Below are positions 14,409-22,273 of a stretch of 64,000 nucleotides of DNA, piece after piece. Where the stretch lies: contig JAGAKI010000023.1 of the NCBI GenBank assembly GCA_017625695.1, positions 1-64,000 on the forward strand. Reading direction: 5' to 3'. The translations under genes and the position numbers were made by a program. The first letter of the stretch is position 1. Each line of letters opens with the position of its first letter. The DNA is from Clostridia bacterium. GTDB lineage: Bacteria > Bacillota > Clostridia > UMGS1840. The notes under the pieces were generated by a model that worked only from the letters and a program-made list of their open reading frames with translations, had not been told where the DNA came from and made no database searches.

Positions 14409-15485
14409 TCAGATGTAATTTTCTGCACACAGAAGCTCTGCCAGTAAAACCGCACCACCTGCTGCACCACGTAATGTATTGTGAGACATACAAACAAATT
14501 TGATGTCAAACATACTGTCAGGACGGAGTCTGCCGATGGAAACCGCCATACCGTTTTCCAGATTTCTTTCAGATTTAATCTGAGGACGGTTGTCTTCAGT
14601 AAAATAGTGGAGGAACTGTTTGGGAGCGGAGGGTAATTCCAACTCCTGTGCTCTGCCTTTGTATGTTTCCCAACGTTTGATAATCTCTTCCATAGAAATC
14701 TTTTTATCGAAGGAAGCATACACCGCTGCAGTATGACCGTCAGATACAGGAACACGGATGCACTGTGCAGTAAACAAGGGTGCAGATGCGGGTTTGATTT
14801 CTCCGTTTTCAACAGTACCCCAGATTTTTAAGGGTTCTTTTTCGGATTTTTCTTCTTCACCGCCAATATAGGGAATCACGTTATCCACCATTTCGGGCCA
14901 GGTTTCAAAGGTTTTGCCTGCACCGGAAATTGCCTGGTATGTACAGCATAATACTTTGGTCACTCCCAAATCCATCAGAGGATGAATTGCCGGTACATAG
15001 CTTTGCAGAGAACAGTTGGATTTTACAGCAACGAAGCCACGCTTGGTCCCCAAACGTTTTCTCTGATCGTCAATAACCTTGATATGGTCTGCGTTGATTT
15101 CCGGAATTACCATCGGCACATCGGGAGTAAAACGGTGTGCGGAGTTATTGGAAACCACGGGACATTCTTTTTTCGCATAAGCTTCTTCTAATTTTTTGAT
15201 TTCGTCTTTGGGCATATCAACTGCACAGAACACAAAATCAACCTGACTTACGATTTCGTCAATATCACCGGTAGCATCATAGATCACCATATTTTTCATA
15301 GCTTCCGGCATGGGAGTAGGCATTGCCCAACGATTTCCTACTGCTTCTTCATAGGTTTTTCCTTTGGAACGTGCAGATGCCGCCAAAGCGGTTACTGTAA
15401 ACCACGGATGATTTTCCAATAAAATGGCAAATCTCTGCCCTACCATTCCGGTTGCACCGACAATACCAACTTTATACTGCTTCAT
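14409..15485 (-). CDS. asd: aspartate-semialdehyde dehydrogenase
   Basis: 358 residues. N-terminal GATGMVGQRFAILLENHPWF nucleotide-binding loop, active-site Cys in VKSNCSLQSYVPAIHPL, and the GAGKTFETWPEMVDNVIPYIGGEEEKSEKE segment. Reduces aspartyl phosphate to the semialdehyde feeding lysine, threonine and methionine. It is of the longer archaeal/fungal-like type rather than the E. coli type, common in Clostridia. First gene of the operon; its promoter lies about 95 bases upstream. No aspartokinase gene is present in the window. Confidence 0.95.
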   Translation of the reverse strand: MKQYKVGIVGATGMVGQRFAILLENHPWFTVTALAASARSKGKTYEEAVGNRWAMPTPMPEAMKNMVIYDATGDIDEIVSQVDFVFCAVDMPKDEIKKLEEAYAKKECPVVSNNSAHRFTPDVPMVIPEINADHIKVIDDQRKRLGTKRGFVAVKSNCSLQSYVPAIHPLMDLGVTKVLCCTYQAISGAGKTFETWPEMVDNVIPYIGGEEEKSEKEPLKIWGTVENGEIKPASAPLFTAQCIRVPVSDGHTAAVYASFDKKISMEEIIKRWETYKGRAQELELPSAPKQFLHYFTEDNRPQIKSERNLENGMAVSIGRLRPDSMFDIKFVCMSHNTLRGAAGGAVLLAELLCAENYI

Positions 15486-15511
15486 AATCTTCTGTCTCCT
15501 TTATATTGCAA

Positions 15512-15537
15512 CGGAGTTTTCCTAATAAAAAACTCCG
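15512..15537 (-). promoter_or_regulatory. hairpin in the asd leader
   Basis: Arms CGGAGTTTT and AAAACTCCG form a perfect 9-bp stem with an 8-base loop, lying between promoter and ribosome binding site. There is no T-run on either side, so it is not a classical terminator; it may stabilise the message or modulate initiation. No lysine riboswitch (L-box) features were found in this short leader. Confidence 0.5.
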
Positions 15538-15577
15538 CCAAGTCTCCTGGATGATAATATATTTCCATACATAATAT

Positions 15578-15606
15578 ATATTAGCACAATTTATTAAAAA
15601 TGTCAA
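15578..15606 (-). promoter_or_regulatory. promoter of asd-dapA-dapB-ACT
   Basis: TTGACA (15601-15606), 17-base spacer, TAATAT (15578-15583) on the minus strand. Confidence 0.8.
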
Positions 15607-15625
15607 ACATATTTTGATTTTTTTC

Positions 15626-15668
15626 GATAAAAAGACACCGAAACGTTACTCAGCGTGTCGGTGCCTTT
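15626..15668 (-). terminator. terminator after the 65-residue protein gene
   Basis: On the minus strand AAAGGCACCGACACG pairs with CGTTTCGGTGTCTTT (14 of 15 positions, one wobble), followed by TTTTTAT. It is 20 bases after the stop codon at 15688. Confidence 0.8.
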
Positions 15669-15687
15669 TGATTGATTCTTCCGATTC

Positions 15688-15885
15688 CTAATCTTCCTCG
15701 TCGTAGTGGTCAATTTCATCCTCTTCAAGAGGGATATCCATATCCATATACATTTCTTCGGTTTTTAATTCAATATCAATCAGTTTGTTTACAAGGGGTT
15801 CATACTTTTTTATGTTTTGATATTCTTCAATCACATCTGCCACCAAACCAAATAACGTAAAATACAATTTTTTATAATGATTCAT
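15688..15885 (-). CDS. small acidic protein of unknown function (65 residues)
   Basis: Starts at the ATG at 15885, behind AAGGAG; longer in-frame extensions would run into the structured RNA upstream and are rejected. Sequence: MNHYKKLYFTLFGLVADVIE then a helical stretch (YQNIKKYEPLVNKLIDIELK) and a very acidic tail (PLEEDEIDHYDEED). No family recognised. It lies a few bases after a strong terminator hairpin belonging to the RNA at 15911-16065, so its expression may depend on read-through. A short YFTLFGLVADVIE helix could be amphipathic. Function unknown. Confidence 0.65.
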   Translation of the reverse strand: MNHYKKLYFTLFGLVADVIEEYQNIKKYEPLVNKLIDIELKTEEMYMDMDIPLEEDEIDHYDEED

Positions 15886-15910
15886 TTTGTTTCTCCTTGT
15901 TCCCTTAAAA

Positions 15911-16065
15911 ATAAAAAGTGTGCCTCCAACCGGAGACACACCGAAAAAGTATAATCTCCGATTGCTGCGACACAACCTGAACCCACAACGGATATCAAAA
16001 ATAGAGAAAATACTTTTTGCCAAAGTATTTTCCGTTGTGGTAAAAAATATTCGGTTATGTCGCAG
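15911..16065 (-). ncRNA. structured RNA or regulatory leader, unidentified
   Basis: About 155 bases, starting seven bases after a consensus promoter. It folds into a long hairpin: stem 1 of 13 bp (16053-16065 with 15965-15977), an internal loop, stem 2 of 10 perfect bp (16031-16040 with 15983-15992), and a third AT-rich stem (16022-16031 with 16007-16016). It ends in an intrinsic terminator (15918-15927 with 15932-15941, loop GGTT, then TTTTTATTTTT). A nine-pair alternative (15955-15963 with 15928-15936) would break the terminator. The RNA begins exactly at the base of stem 1, as in a free small RNA (6S-like overall shape), but the terminator sits just before a small gene, as in an attenuator. 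It matches no family I can name. Confidence 0.65.
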
Positions 16066-16070
16066 TTTTC

Positions 16071-16099
16071 ATTATAACACAAAACCAAAAAAATGTCAA
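16071..16099 (-). promoter_or_regulatory. consensus promoter of the structured RNA
   Basis: TTGACA (16094-16099), 17-base spacer, TATAAT (16071-16076) on the minus strand: a perfect vegetative promoter, suggesting abundant transcription. Confidence 0.9.
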
Positions 16100-16102
16100 C
16101 AA

Positions 16103-16137
16103 AAAAAAGAAGCTGTGAAAAGCACAACTTCTTTTTT
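16103..16137 (-). terminator. bidirectional terminator after metY
   Basis: AAAAAAGAAGCTGTG and CACAACTTCTTTTTT pair around AAAAG (one mismatch), giving A- and T-tracts on both sides. It ends the eutS-eutP-metY transcript. Confidence 0.8.
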
Positions 16138-16167
16138 CGTTCAAACCCGTTTTCTGAGATTTTAATC

Positions 16168-17448
16168 CTAAATCTGGTCTAAAGCTTGTTTGATATCATC
16201 TAAAATATCGTTCACATTTTCCAGACCGACAGAGAAACGCACCATACCGGCATCGATTCCGGCTGCCACCAACTGCTCGTCGGTTAACTGACGGTGAGTT
16301 TCACTTGCCGGATGAAGCACACAGGTACGAATATCCGCTACATGTACTTCGTTGGAAGCAAGTTTTAAAGAATCCATAAATTTCATCGCAGTCTGTCTGC
16401 CACCTTTGATAACAAAGGAGATAACACCGCTGCAACCGGACAGATACTTTTTCCCCAGTTCATAGCCGGCATCTCCTTCCAGACCGGGATAGGTAATGCT
16501 TTCAATTTTATCGGAATTTTTCAAGAAATTCGCAACTACCATTGCATTTTCGCAATACTGTTTCATACGAATTGCCAGGGTTTCCAAGCCCATATTCAGA
16601 AGAAAGGCGGAATGAGCAGCAGGATACACACCGAAGTCTCTCATCAGCTGCATTCTTGCTTTGATGATATAAGCAGCTTTTCCATAGGTTTGGGTGTAGG
16701 AAATGCCGTGATAGGTTACATCGGGTTCCACCAGTTCCGGGAAGTTGCCGTTGGTCCAGTCGAAGTTACCGCTGTCAACAATCACACCGCCAACCTGAAC
16801 AGCGTGACCGTCCATATATTTGGAGGTGGAATGAATCACAATATCTGCACCGAATTCAAAGGGACGGCACAGAATGGGAGTCGCAAAGGTATTATCCACA
16901 ATCAGCGGTACACCGTGTTTGTGAGCAAGATTTGCAAACCGTTCAATATCCAAAACGGTCAAAGCAGGATTTGCAATAGTTTCACCGAATACTGCTTTGG
17001 TATTCGGTTTGAACAACTTGTCAATTTCTTCATCCGTTGCACCTTTGGGGACAAAGATACATTCAATGCCCAATTTCTTTAAGGTGTAGGAAAACAGATT
17101 CACGGTACCACCGTAAATTTCGGTAGTGCTTAAAAAGCTGTCCCCTGCCCGACAAATGTTTAAAATAGAAAGCAGAGTTGCCGCCTGACCGGAGGAGGTA
17201 CACATTGCACCTACGCCGCCTTCCATATCGGCAATTTTATTTTCTACAGCCATAACGGTGGGGTTTGCAAAACGGGAATAAATGAGGGATTTGGTAGGTT
17301 CATCAAATACGGACGCTACTTCCTCGGTGGAATCGTACACATAAGTAGTGCTCTGCACAATGGGAACCACACGGGGTTCGGTGTTTTTCGGAGTGTAGCC
17401 TGAATGCAGGCATTTGGTTTCTATTTTCATATTTTCAATGTTTTTCAT
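16168..17448 (-). CDS. metY: O-acetylhomoserine sulfhydrylase (Cys/Met metabolism PLP enzyme)
   Basis: 426 residues from the ATG at 17448 (GGAAAGGA upstream; a further in-frame ATG would overlap eutP). It is a full-length Cys/Met-metabolism enzyme: TKCLHSGYTP at the N-terminus, SSGQAATLLSILN, VDNTFATPILCRPFEFGADIVIHSTSKYMDGH with the PLP-binding lysine in STSKY, and the C-terminal HVADIRTCVLHPASETHRQLT. Length and the N-terminal block favour O-acetylhomoserine sulfhydrylase (sulfide to homocysteine) over cystathionine lyases. Why it follows eutS and eutP is unclear. Confidence 0.88.
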   Translation of the reverse strand: MKNIENMKIETKCLHSGYTPKNTEPRVVPIVQSTTYVYDSTEEVASVFDEPTKSLIYSRFANPTVMAVENKIADMEGGVGAMCTSSGQAATLLSILNICRAGDSFLSTTEIYGGTVNLFSYTLKKLGIECIFVPKGATDEEIDKLFKPNTKAVFGETIANPALTVLDIERFANLAHKHGVPLIVDNTFATPILCRPFEFGADIVIHSTSKYMDGHAVQVGGVIVDSGNFDWTNGNFPELVEPDVTYHGISYTQTYGKAAYIIKARMQLMRDFGVYPAAHSAFLLNMGLETLAIRMKQYCENAMVVANFLKNSDKIESITYPGLEGDAGYELGKKYLSGCSGVISFVIKGGRQTAMKFMDSLKLASNEVHVADIRTCVLHPASETHRQLTDEQLVAAGIDAGMVRFSVGLENVNDILDDIKQALDQI

Positions 17449-17452
17449 TTTT

Positions 17453-17905
17453 TCAAATCCTTTCCGGTATTTTTTGGGTATCATGAGATAAATATTCCAA
17501 CAATTTGTCTATCCCTTCTCCTGTGTAGGAACTGATGGGAAAAATTGTTTCACAACCCGCCAGGCGAAGCCAGTTTTCCGCCTGGGCAATATTGGCATTT
17601 TCATGGTCACACTTGGTAATGATGCCAATCACTTCCCGGTTTGCTGAAGCTGTAACACAGGGCGGATATAACGAATACGGCTCTGTGGCACTCATTAAAA
17701 GCCCTATCACGTCTGCTTCATAGGAATACAGCGCTAAGGCACGGCCTAATCCTTTGGTCTGAGCGTATTCACCGGGAGTATCGATAATCACATCGTGATA
17801 GTTGATATATTGGGTTTTATGATAATGCAGATTTTCGCCACGTAAGGCCTGGGTTAAGGTGGTTTTTCCGCTTTCGCTTCTACCCACCAGCATCATTTTT
17901 CTCAT
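17453..17905 (-). CDS. eutP: EutP/PduV family small GTPase-like protein
   Basis: 150 residues with a P-loop GRSESGKTT (8-16), DTPGEY (switch II position) and TKCDH (the NKxD element with Thr in place of Asn), matching EutP/PduV. These Ras-like proteins accompany bacterial microcompartments; EutP has been reported to have acetate-kinase activity and PduV to bind shells. Here the only companion is EutS, encoded 16 bases upstream. Confidence 0.88.
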   Translation of the reverse strand: MRKMMLVGRSESGKTTLTQALRGENLHYHKTQYINYHDVIIDTPGEYAQTKGLGRALALYSYEADVIGLLMSATEPYSLYPPCVTASANREVIGIITKCDHENANIAQAENWLRLAGCETIFPISSYTGEGIDKLLEYLSHDTQKIPERI

Positions 17906-17920
17906 AACAGCTAATCCTCT

Positions 17921-18298
17921 TTAGGTTTTGGTGATTTCGCAAACCACACAACCTAAGTGCTTCTGGGCGTAATCTGCAATTGCTCTTAAGGAAGATTCCA
18001 CATCTGCCACTCTACCGGTCACAATCAAAGTTCCGGAAAAGCGATCTACAAACCCTAACTCCACATTAGATGTCTTGGTTGCAATGTCCCCGGCAATGAT
18101 AGCGATTTCCGTAGGACAGATGGTTAAAATACCAATTGCCGAACGGGAATAGTCCACTGCGGGATTCAGCCCCAGTTTCTGATAAATCACCGGATCAGGA
18201 TTGGCAATAATGTGTGCTAACGTGATTTGTTTTCCCGGAACAGTCTCCTGTACGATGCGGAGTTTTTCTTCCTGAGATATCATTTTCTGAAAGTCCAT
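17921..18298 (-). CDS. eutS: EutS-type microcompartment shell protein
   Basis: 125 residues from the ATG at 18298 (AAGGAG upstream; a longer frame lacks a site). IVQETVPGKQITLAHIIANPDPVIYQKLGL followed by AIGILTICPTEIAIIAGDIATKTSNVELGFVDRFSGTLIVTGRVADVESSLRAI is a clear circularly permuted BMC domain of the EutS/PduU type, with the N-terminal strands that form the beta-barrel cap. It would form hexamers in a shell, but no other shell or eut enzyme gene lies nearby. Confidence 0.9.
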   Translation of the reverse strand: MDFQKMISQEEKLRIVQETVPGKQITLAHIIANPDPVIYQKLGLNPAVDYSRSAIGILTICPTEIAIIAGDIATKTSNVELGFVDRFSGTLIVTGRVADVESSLRAIADYAQKHLGCVVCEITKT

Positions 18299-18362
18299 AC
18301 AAAGGCTCCTTCCCTTACATGGTTTTTTAAACATAAGTTTCCATTTTCAAATATACTCGGTC

Positions 18363-18391
18363 ATTATAGCATATTTTTTCAGAAAATACAA
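18363..18391 (-). promoter_or_regulatory. promoter of eutS-eutP-metY
   Basis: TTGTAT (18386-18391), 17-base spacer, TATAAT (18363-18368) on the minus strand, 65 bases upstream of eutS. Confidence 0.7.
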
Positions 18392-18441
18392 TAGCTTTCG
18401 GAGATTTTCTTGCAAATAATTTCAAATTCCCACAAAAAATC

Positions 18442-18471
18442 TTGACACACTCCCCCTTTCCTTGGTAAAAT
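18442..18471 (+). promoter_or_regulatory. promoter of the nicotinamidase-like gene and nadE
   Basis: TTGACA (18442-18447), 18-base spacer, TAAAAT (18466-18471), divergent from the eutS promoter. Confidence 0.75.
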
Positions 18472-18535
18472 ATAGAAGAATTGTATGTTTTTTTTTAAAT
18501 CCGGTAATAATCCGTTTGGAAGAAGGAAGCTGAAT

Positions 18536-19060
18536 ATGAAACATTTATTAATCGTAGTAGATATGCAAAAAGACTTCGTAGACGGTGCCCTCGGCACTCC
18601 CGAAGCGGTTGCCATTGTGGATAATGTTTGTGCCAAAATCCACAACTTTAACGGAGATATCATTGTCACCTATGACACCCATCATCAAGACTATATGAAT
18701 ACCCGCGAGGGAAAACACCTTCCTGTGCCCCATTGCATCAAAGGCACTCCCGGTTGGGAATTAGATGCCAAGATACAAACAGCGTTGTCAGAAAAAAGCT
18801 ATCATATCATCGAAAAACCCACCTTTGGTTCGGTAACACTTCCCGAATACGTGAAAAAGCATTACTCCCCCTCAGAATTGAAAATTGAATTAATCGGACT
18901 TTGTACCGATATCTGCGTAGTATCGAATGCACTTTTGTTAAAAGCAAACTTCCCTGAAACTGACATCGCAGTAGATAGCACTTGCACCGCAGGTGTGACG
19001 CCTGAAAGTCACGAAGCGGCGTTGACTACAATGAAAATGTGTCAGATTACAATACGATAA
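18536..19060 (+). CDS. isochorismatase-family cysteine hydrolase, probable nicotinamidase
   Basis: 174 residues from the ATG at 18536 (GAAGGAAG upstream; the longer frame begins in the leader). Catalytic triad positions are visible: Asp in LLIVVDMQKDFVDG, Lys in HHIIEKPTF-like YHIIEKPTFGS, and Cys in LIGLCTDICVVSN. The HCIKGTPGWELD stretch also fits nicotinamidases. Nicotinamidase converts nicotinamide to nicotinate for NAD salvage. The next gene, 15 bases on, is NAD synthetase, which supports that substrate. Confidence 0.82.
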   Translation: MKHLLIVVDMQKDFVDGALGTPEAVAIVDNVCAKIHNFNGDIIVTYDTHHQDYMNTREGKHLPVPHCIKGTPGWELDAKIQTALSEKSYHIIEKPTFGSVTLPEYVKKHYSPSELKIELIGLCTDICVVSNALLLKANFPETDIAVDSTCTAGVTPESHEAALTTMKMCQITIR

Positions 19061-19075
19061 AAGGCGGTAATAATT

Positions 19076-19807
19076 ATGTTTGATGTAAAAAGAGTAACAG
19101 ACGACTGTATCCAATGGATTCGGGATTTTTTCAAAGACAACGGACCTGACTGCAATGCGGTTGTTGGAATTTCCGGAGGAAAAGACTCCTCCATTGCAGC
19201 GGCGCTGTGTGTCAAAGCATTGGGAAAAGAACGTGTGATTGGCGTGCTGATGCCACAAGGAGAACAGCATGACATTGACATGGCATATCTTTTGGTGAAT
19301 CATTTGGGAATCAAGCGATACGAGGTCAACATCAAGGAAACGGTAGCAAGTATTTTAAAAGCATTTCCCAAAGAACTCGCCCCTACCCCGCAAACGGTGC
19401 AGAACATTCCGCCCAGAATCCGTATGACCACCTTGTATGCAGTATCTCAGAGTATGAACGGAAGAGTATGCAACACCTGTAATTTGTCGGAAGACTGGGT
19501 TGGCTACTCCACCCGTTACGGAGATTCAGTAGGTGATTTTTCTCCCCTCTCCCACTTAACGGTGACCGAATTAAAACAAATCGGACATTATTTGGGACTC
19601 CCGAAAGAGTTGGTGGAAAAAACACCTATTGACGGTCTTTGCGGGAAAACCGATGAAGAAAATTTAGGCTTCACTTATGCAGAACTGGACCATTACATCC
19701 GCACCGGTGAAATTGACAATCCCAATACCAAAGCGTTGATTGATAAAAAGCATCAGGCTAATCTTTTTAAATTGGAGTTAATGCCATCCTTTCAACCGAA
19801 TCTGTAA
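19076..19807 (+). CDS. nadE: ammonia-dependent NAD(+) synthetase
   Basis: 243 residues. ATP-pyrophosphatase loop SGGKDSS (33-39), CNLSEDWVGYSTRYGDSVGDFSPLSHLTVTE and the C-terminal TDEENLGFTYAELDHYIRTGE are characteristic. There is no glutaminase domain, so ammonia is the nitrogen donor. It adenylates and amidates nicotinate adenine dinucleotide, the last step of NAD synthesis. Cotranscribed with the nicotinamidase-like gene. Confidence 0.95.
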   Translation: MFDVKRVTDDCIQWIRDFFKDNGPDCNAVVGISGGKDSSIAAALCVKALGKERVIGVLMPQGEQHDIDMAYLLVNHLGIKRYEVNIKETVASILKAFPKELAPTPQTVQNIPPRIRMTTLYAVSQSMNGRVCNTCNLSEDWVGYSTRYGDSVGDFSPLSHLTVTELKQIGHYLGLPKELVEKTPIDGLCGKTDEENLGFTYAELDHYIRTGEIDNPNTKALIDKKHQANLFKLELMPSFQPNL

Positions 19808-19810
19808 ACA

Positions 19811-19851
19811 AAAAAATCTTATCAAAACAACTGGTTTTGATAAGATTTTTT
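19811..19851. terminator. bidirectional terminator between nadE and the GGDEF gene
   Basis: AAAAAATCTTATCAAAAC (19811-19828) and GTTTTGATAAGATTTTTT (19834-19851) form a perfect 18-bp stem with a 5-base loop; A/T tracts serve both convergent transcripts. Confidence 0.92.
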
Positions 19852-19865
19852 TATTGGTTCAAGAT

Positions 19866-22166
19866 TTAATCTTTGGCAAACACCCAAAGGGTTTCGGTTT
19901 TTTCGCTGTCCGGCTGAGAAACACCATACACACTCAGAATGACCGAATCGCCGTTAACCTTTTGATAGGTAATCTGCGGCACTTCACCTTCTGAAATTTT
20001 CGCTTTAATAGCTTCATAGTTCAAAAAGCTTAACAACGGTCTGCGAAAATCCGGATGCACAATTGTGTCAACATACCGTTTATACAAATGGGAAAACTCA
20101 TTTTCATCCTCACCATATTCCAGATAGGAGGGCATCAGAATCCTATGAGCAACATCTGTTTCCAGACAAACACGGTAAATCCCGTGATAATGATCCTTCA
20201 AAATAGAAATCAAGGTATCGATTTCCGTCAGTCCCGTTTTGGCTGAAACATAGACAATTTCTTCAGTTTCAAACGCATTTGCTCTTTCTTTTCCCTGATA
20301 ATATGCTGCTTTGGCTTCATACATTCTGGTTTCCGCTTCCGTTACCATTGCTTCGCAGGAAATCTCCTGTTCCCGGTAAGACATCCCAATTGCTACATGG
20401 TAGTCTTTGGGCTGCAATCGTTCCACAAACGTTTCCGCCATTGCCTGGACGTTTTTTTTCTGGTTTTTTTCCACAAAAACCAAAAATTCGTCACCGCCCA
20501 TCCGGTAAATATGCTGACCAAAGAACACTTCTTTTAACGTGTTGGCAATGAAAATCAGCATTTCATCCCCTGCGGCATGTCCATATCGGTTGTTCCGCAA
20601 ATGAAGTTCATTGACATCAATGTAAATGCAAGAAAATTCTTGGGGTTGTTCTGCATCAAACTGCAAGATATCTCTCTTATAAGAGACACGATTCAAAACA
20701 CCGGTAAGTGCATCGGTATTTGCTTCTGTTTCAGTCTGATTGAGATGCTTTTTATTATAAATCGCAATGGAAAAACAAACGGCGATGTCTTCCAACAGGA
20801 TTCTTGCAATTTTCGCTTTTCTCGGATTTAGTACCCCCAATACGCTGATATGATTATTTTTATCAATTACGGTTGCAAAGGCAATATCTCGTATTTGCTT
20901 CTGCTTTAAAAAGTCATACAACTGAACATTGGTTTTCACCAGATGGGAATTGGGTTTAATATTTAAAAATCCCACTGTTTTCTGATTGATACGGTGAAAT
21001 TCTGCCGCATAATGCAACATCTGTTGAATCAGATACTGCCGTTGTGAATCCATGAAAACAACATCGGTAAAGGCAGGTAAAGCATATTCAAAATCTTCCC
21101 CGTCAGTTCCCACAAAAAAAGCAGACTGAGATGAAGTGTATTGCAAAGTGTTTTTCAAGGCTTCGGAAATGTTTCCGTGTTGCTGATTGATTTCCAAAAG
21201 CAATTTTCTGATATAAGATGCATGAGCGGTAACACCGGCTCTCTTTTTTTCGGCACTGACAATCAAAAGAATATATAGTACAATAATCCCCATCACCAGC
21301 AAGAAAGAGCACAAAAAGATTTTGAAAATCAAATGAGTTTTTGAAAATACCTGGGATTCATACCGTGCCATCACAATTCCCCAACCGGTGTTTTCCACAA
21401 TGGAATAATGTACATACAAATTCTCGTTGGTATAGGCAGAACGGAAGGAAGAAAAGCCTTTCTCATTTCTCACCATTTCTTCATAGGAATATCCATCCAG
21501 ATAGGTACGATTCTTTAAAAATGAAATATTGCCAGGATTTTCACTGATGGTATCAATGATTAAATCTCCGCTGTCTTTATCATACACAAACAGCTGAGCA
21601 TCCAGTTCTTTTGCCATTTGGCTGTATCGGAAATTGATGACCTCCAACTTAATCACACCATATAAAATCCCTACAGTCTCATTATTGACTACAATAGGAA
21701 CCGCACTACGAATAATATCGTCGCCTTGTCCGGTCAATTCTTTGACACGACCGCTGATATAGATTCCACGTGCTGCTTCTTCCTGAAAGGATATCTTTCC
21801 ATTTAAATCTCCTTTGCCCATTTTGGTAACAAAGGTATTGTCGGGATTTAAAATACCAATCATAGAAAACAATCCGATGGGTTTAAATGACTCAAACATC
21901 AAATCATAGCTTTCTCCATCGGCATACAGCTTTGCTGCAAAGTTTGCCATCGTGACCAGATTTTCGCGGTCAGAAGTAATCTGAAGCATCAGATCGTCTT
22001 TAATTTGCTTTGTCTGAATATGTAAGTTTTCGTAAGCTTCCGTTTCGGTATTTTGATAAAAATAACCAACCGTTACCAAAAAGATTGCACACACAAGAAC
22101 ACCGGTTACCACGGTGGATAAAATATGATTCAATCTTTTTTTCTTTTTTCCGTATTTAATCGCCAT
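19866..22166 (-). CDS. membrane diguanylate cyclase with extracellular sensor domain
   Basis: About 766 residues from the ATG at 22166 (GAAGG upstream; further in-frame sequence overlaps the promoter). A transmembrane helix (ILSTVVTGVLVCAIFLVTVGYF), a roughly 250-residue extracellular double-Cache-like domain, a second helix (IFLCSFLLVMGIIVLYILLIV), a GAF-like segment, then a GGDEF domain with TDALTGVLNRVSYKRDI and an intact GGDEF at about 557-561. There is no RxxD inhibitory site just before it. About 130 residues follow the cyclase (TEIDTLISILKDHYHGIYRVCLETD ... KVNGDSVILSVYGV), a PAS-like module. Likely makes c-di-GMP in response to an external signal. It has its own promoter just after the EPS operon. 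Confidence 0.88.
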   Translation of the reverse strand: MAIKYGKKKKRLNHILSTVVTGVLVCAIFLVTVGYFYQNTETEAYENLHIQTKQIKDDLMLQITSDRENLVTMANFAAKLYADGESYDLMFESFKPIGLFSMIGILNPDNTFVTKMGKGDLNGKISFQEEAARGIYISGRVKELTGQGDDIIRSAVPIVVNNETVGILYGVIKLEVINFRYSQMAKELDAQLFVYDKDSGDLIIDTISENPGNISFLKNRTYLDGYSYEEMVRNEKGFSSFRSAYTNENLYVHYSIVENTGWGIVMARYESQVFSKTHLIFKIFLCSFLLVMGIIVLYILLIVSAEKKRAGVTAHASYIRKLLLEINQQHGNISEALKNTLQYTSSQSAFFVGTDGEDFEYALPAFTDVVFMDSQRQYLIQQMLHYAAEFHRINQKTVGFLNIKPNSHLVKTNVQLYDFLKQKQIRDIAFATVIDKNNHISVLGVLNPRKAKIARILLEDIAVCFSIAIYNKKHLNQTETEANTDALTGVLNRVSYKRDILQFDAEQPQEFSCIYIDVNELHLRNNRYGHAAGDEMLIFIANTLKEVFFGQHIYRMGGDEFLVFVEKNQKKNVQAMAETFVERLQPKDYHVAIGMSYREQEISCEAMVTEAETRMYEAKAAYYQGKERANAFETEEIVYVSAKTGLTEIDTLISILKDHYHGIYRVCLETDVAHRILMPSYLEYGEDENEFSHLYKRYVDTIVHPDFRRPLLSFLNYEAIKAKISEGEVPQITYQKVNGDSVILSVYGVSQPDSEKTETLWVFAKD

Positions 22167-22197
22167 CCATACTACACCTTCGTTCCCAATAATATCC

Positions 22198-22240
22198 GTT
22201 ACACTGCTTACAGTGTAACACAAAACCCGCAGCTTTGCAA
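22198..22240 (-). promoter_or_regulatory. promoter of the diguanylate cyclase gene with overlapping palindrome
   Basis: TTGCAA (22235-22240), 17-base spacer, TACACT (22212-22217) on the minus strand. The -10 lies inside a perfect inverted repeat GTTACACTG-CTTA-CAGTGTAAC (22198-22219), a plausible operator that would block polymerase when bound. The region is inside the space between the glycosyltransferase stop (22274) and the cyclase start (22166). Confidence 0.65.
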
Positions 22241-22273
22241 GTCTGATGAACAAACCACTACTATATTCGTCTG

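Noticed and set aside
14399..14812. Second minus-strand frame inside asd
   Set aside because: Shadow of the asd coding sequence, which is complete with all its motifs in the other frame.
15486..15600. Lysine riboswitch upstream of asd
   Set aside because: The leader is under 95 bases and has only one simple hairpin; an L-box needs a five-way junction of about 170 bases.
15911..16065. Identification of the structured RNA as 6S RNA
   Set aside because: Outline is similar (long hairpin with internal loop) but I could not match conserved 6S sequence, and the terminator placement suggests a leader equally well.
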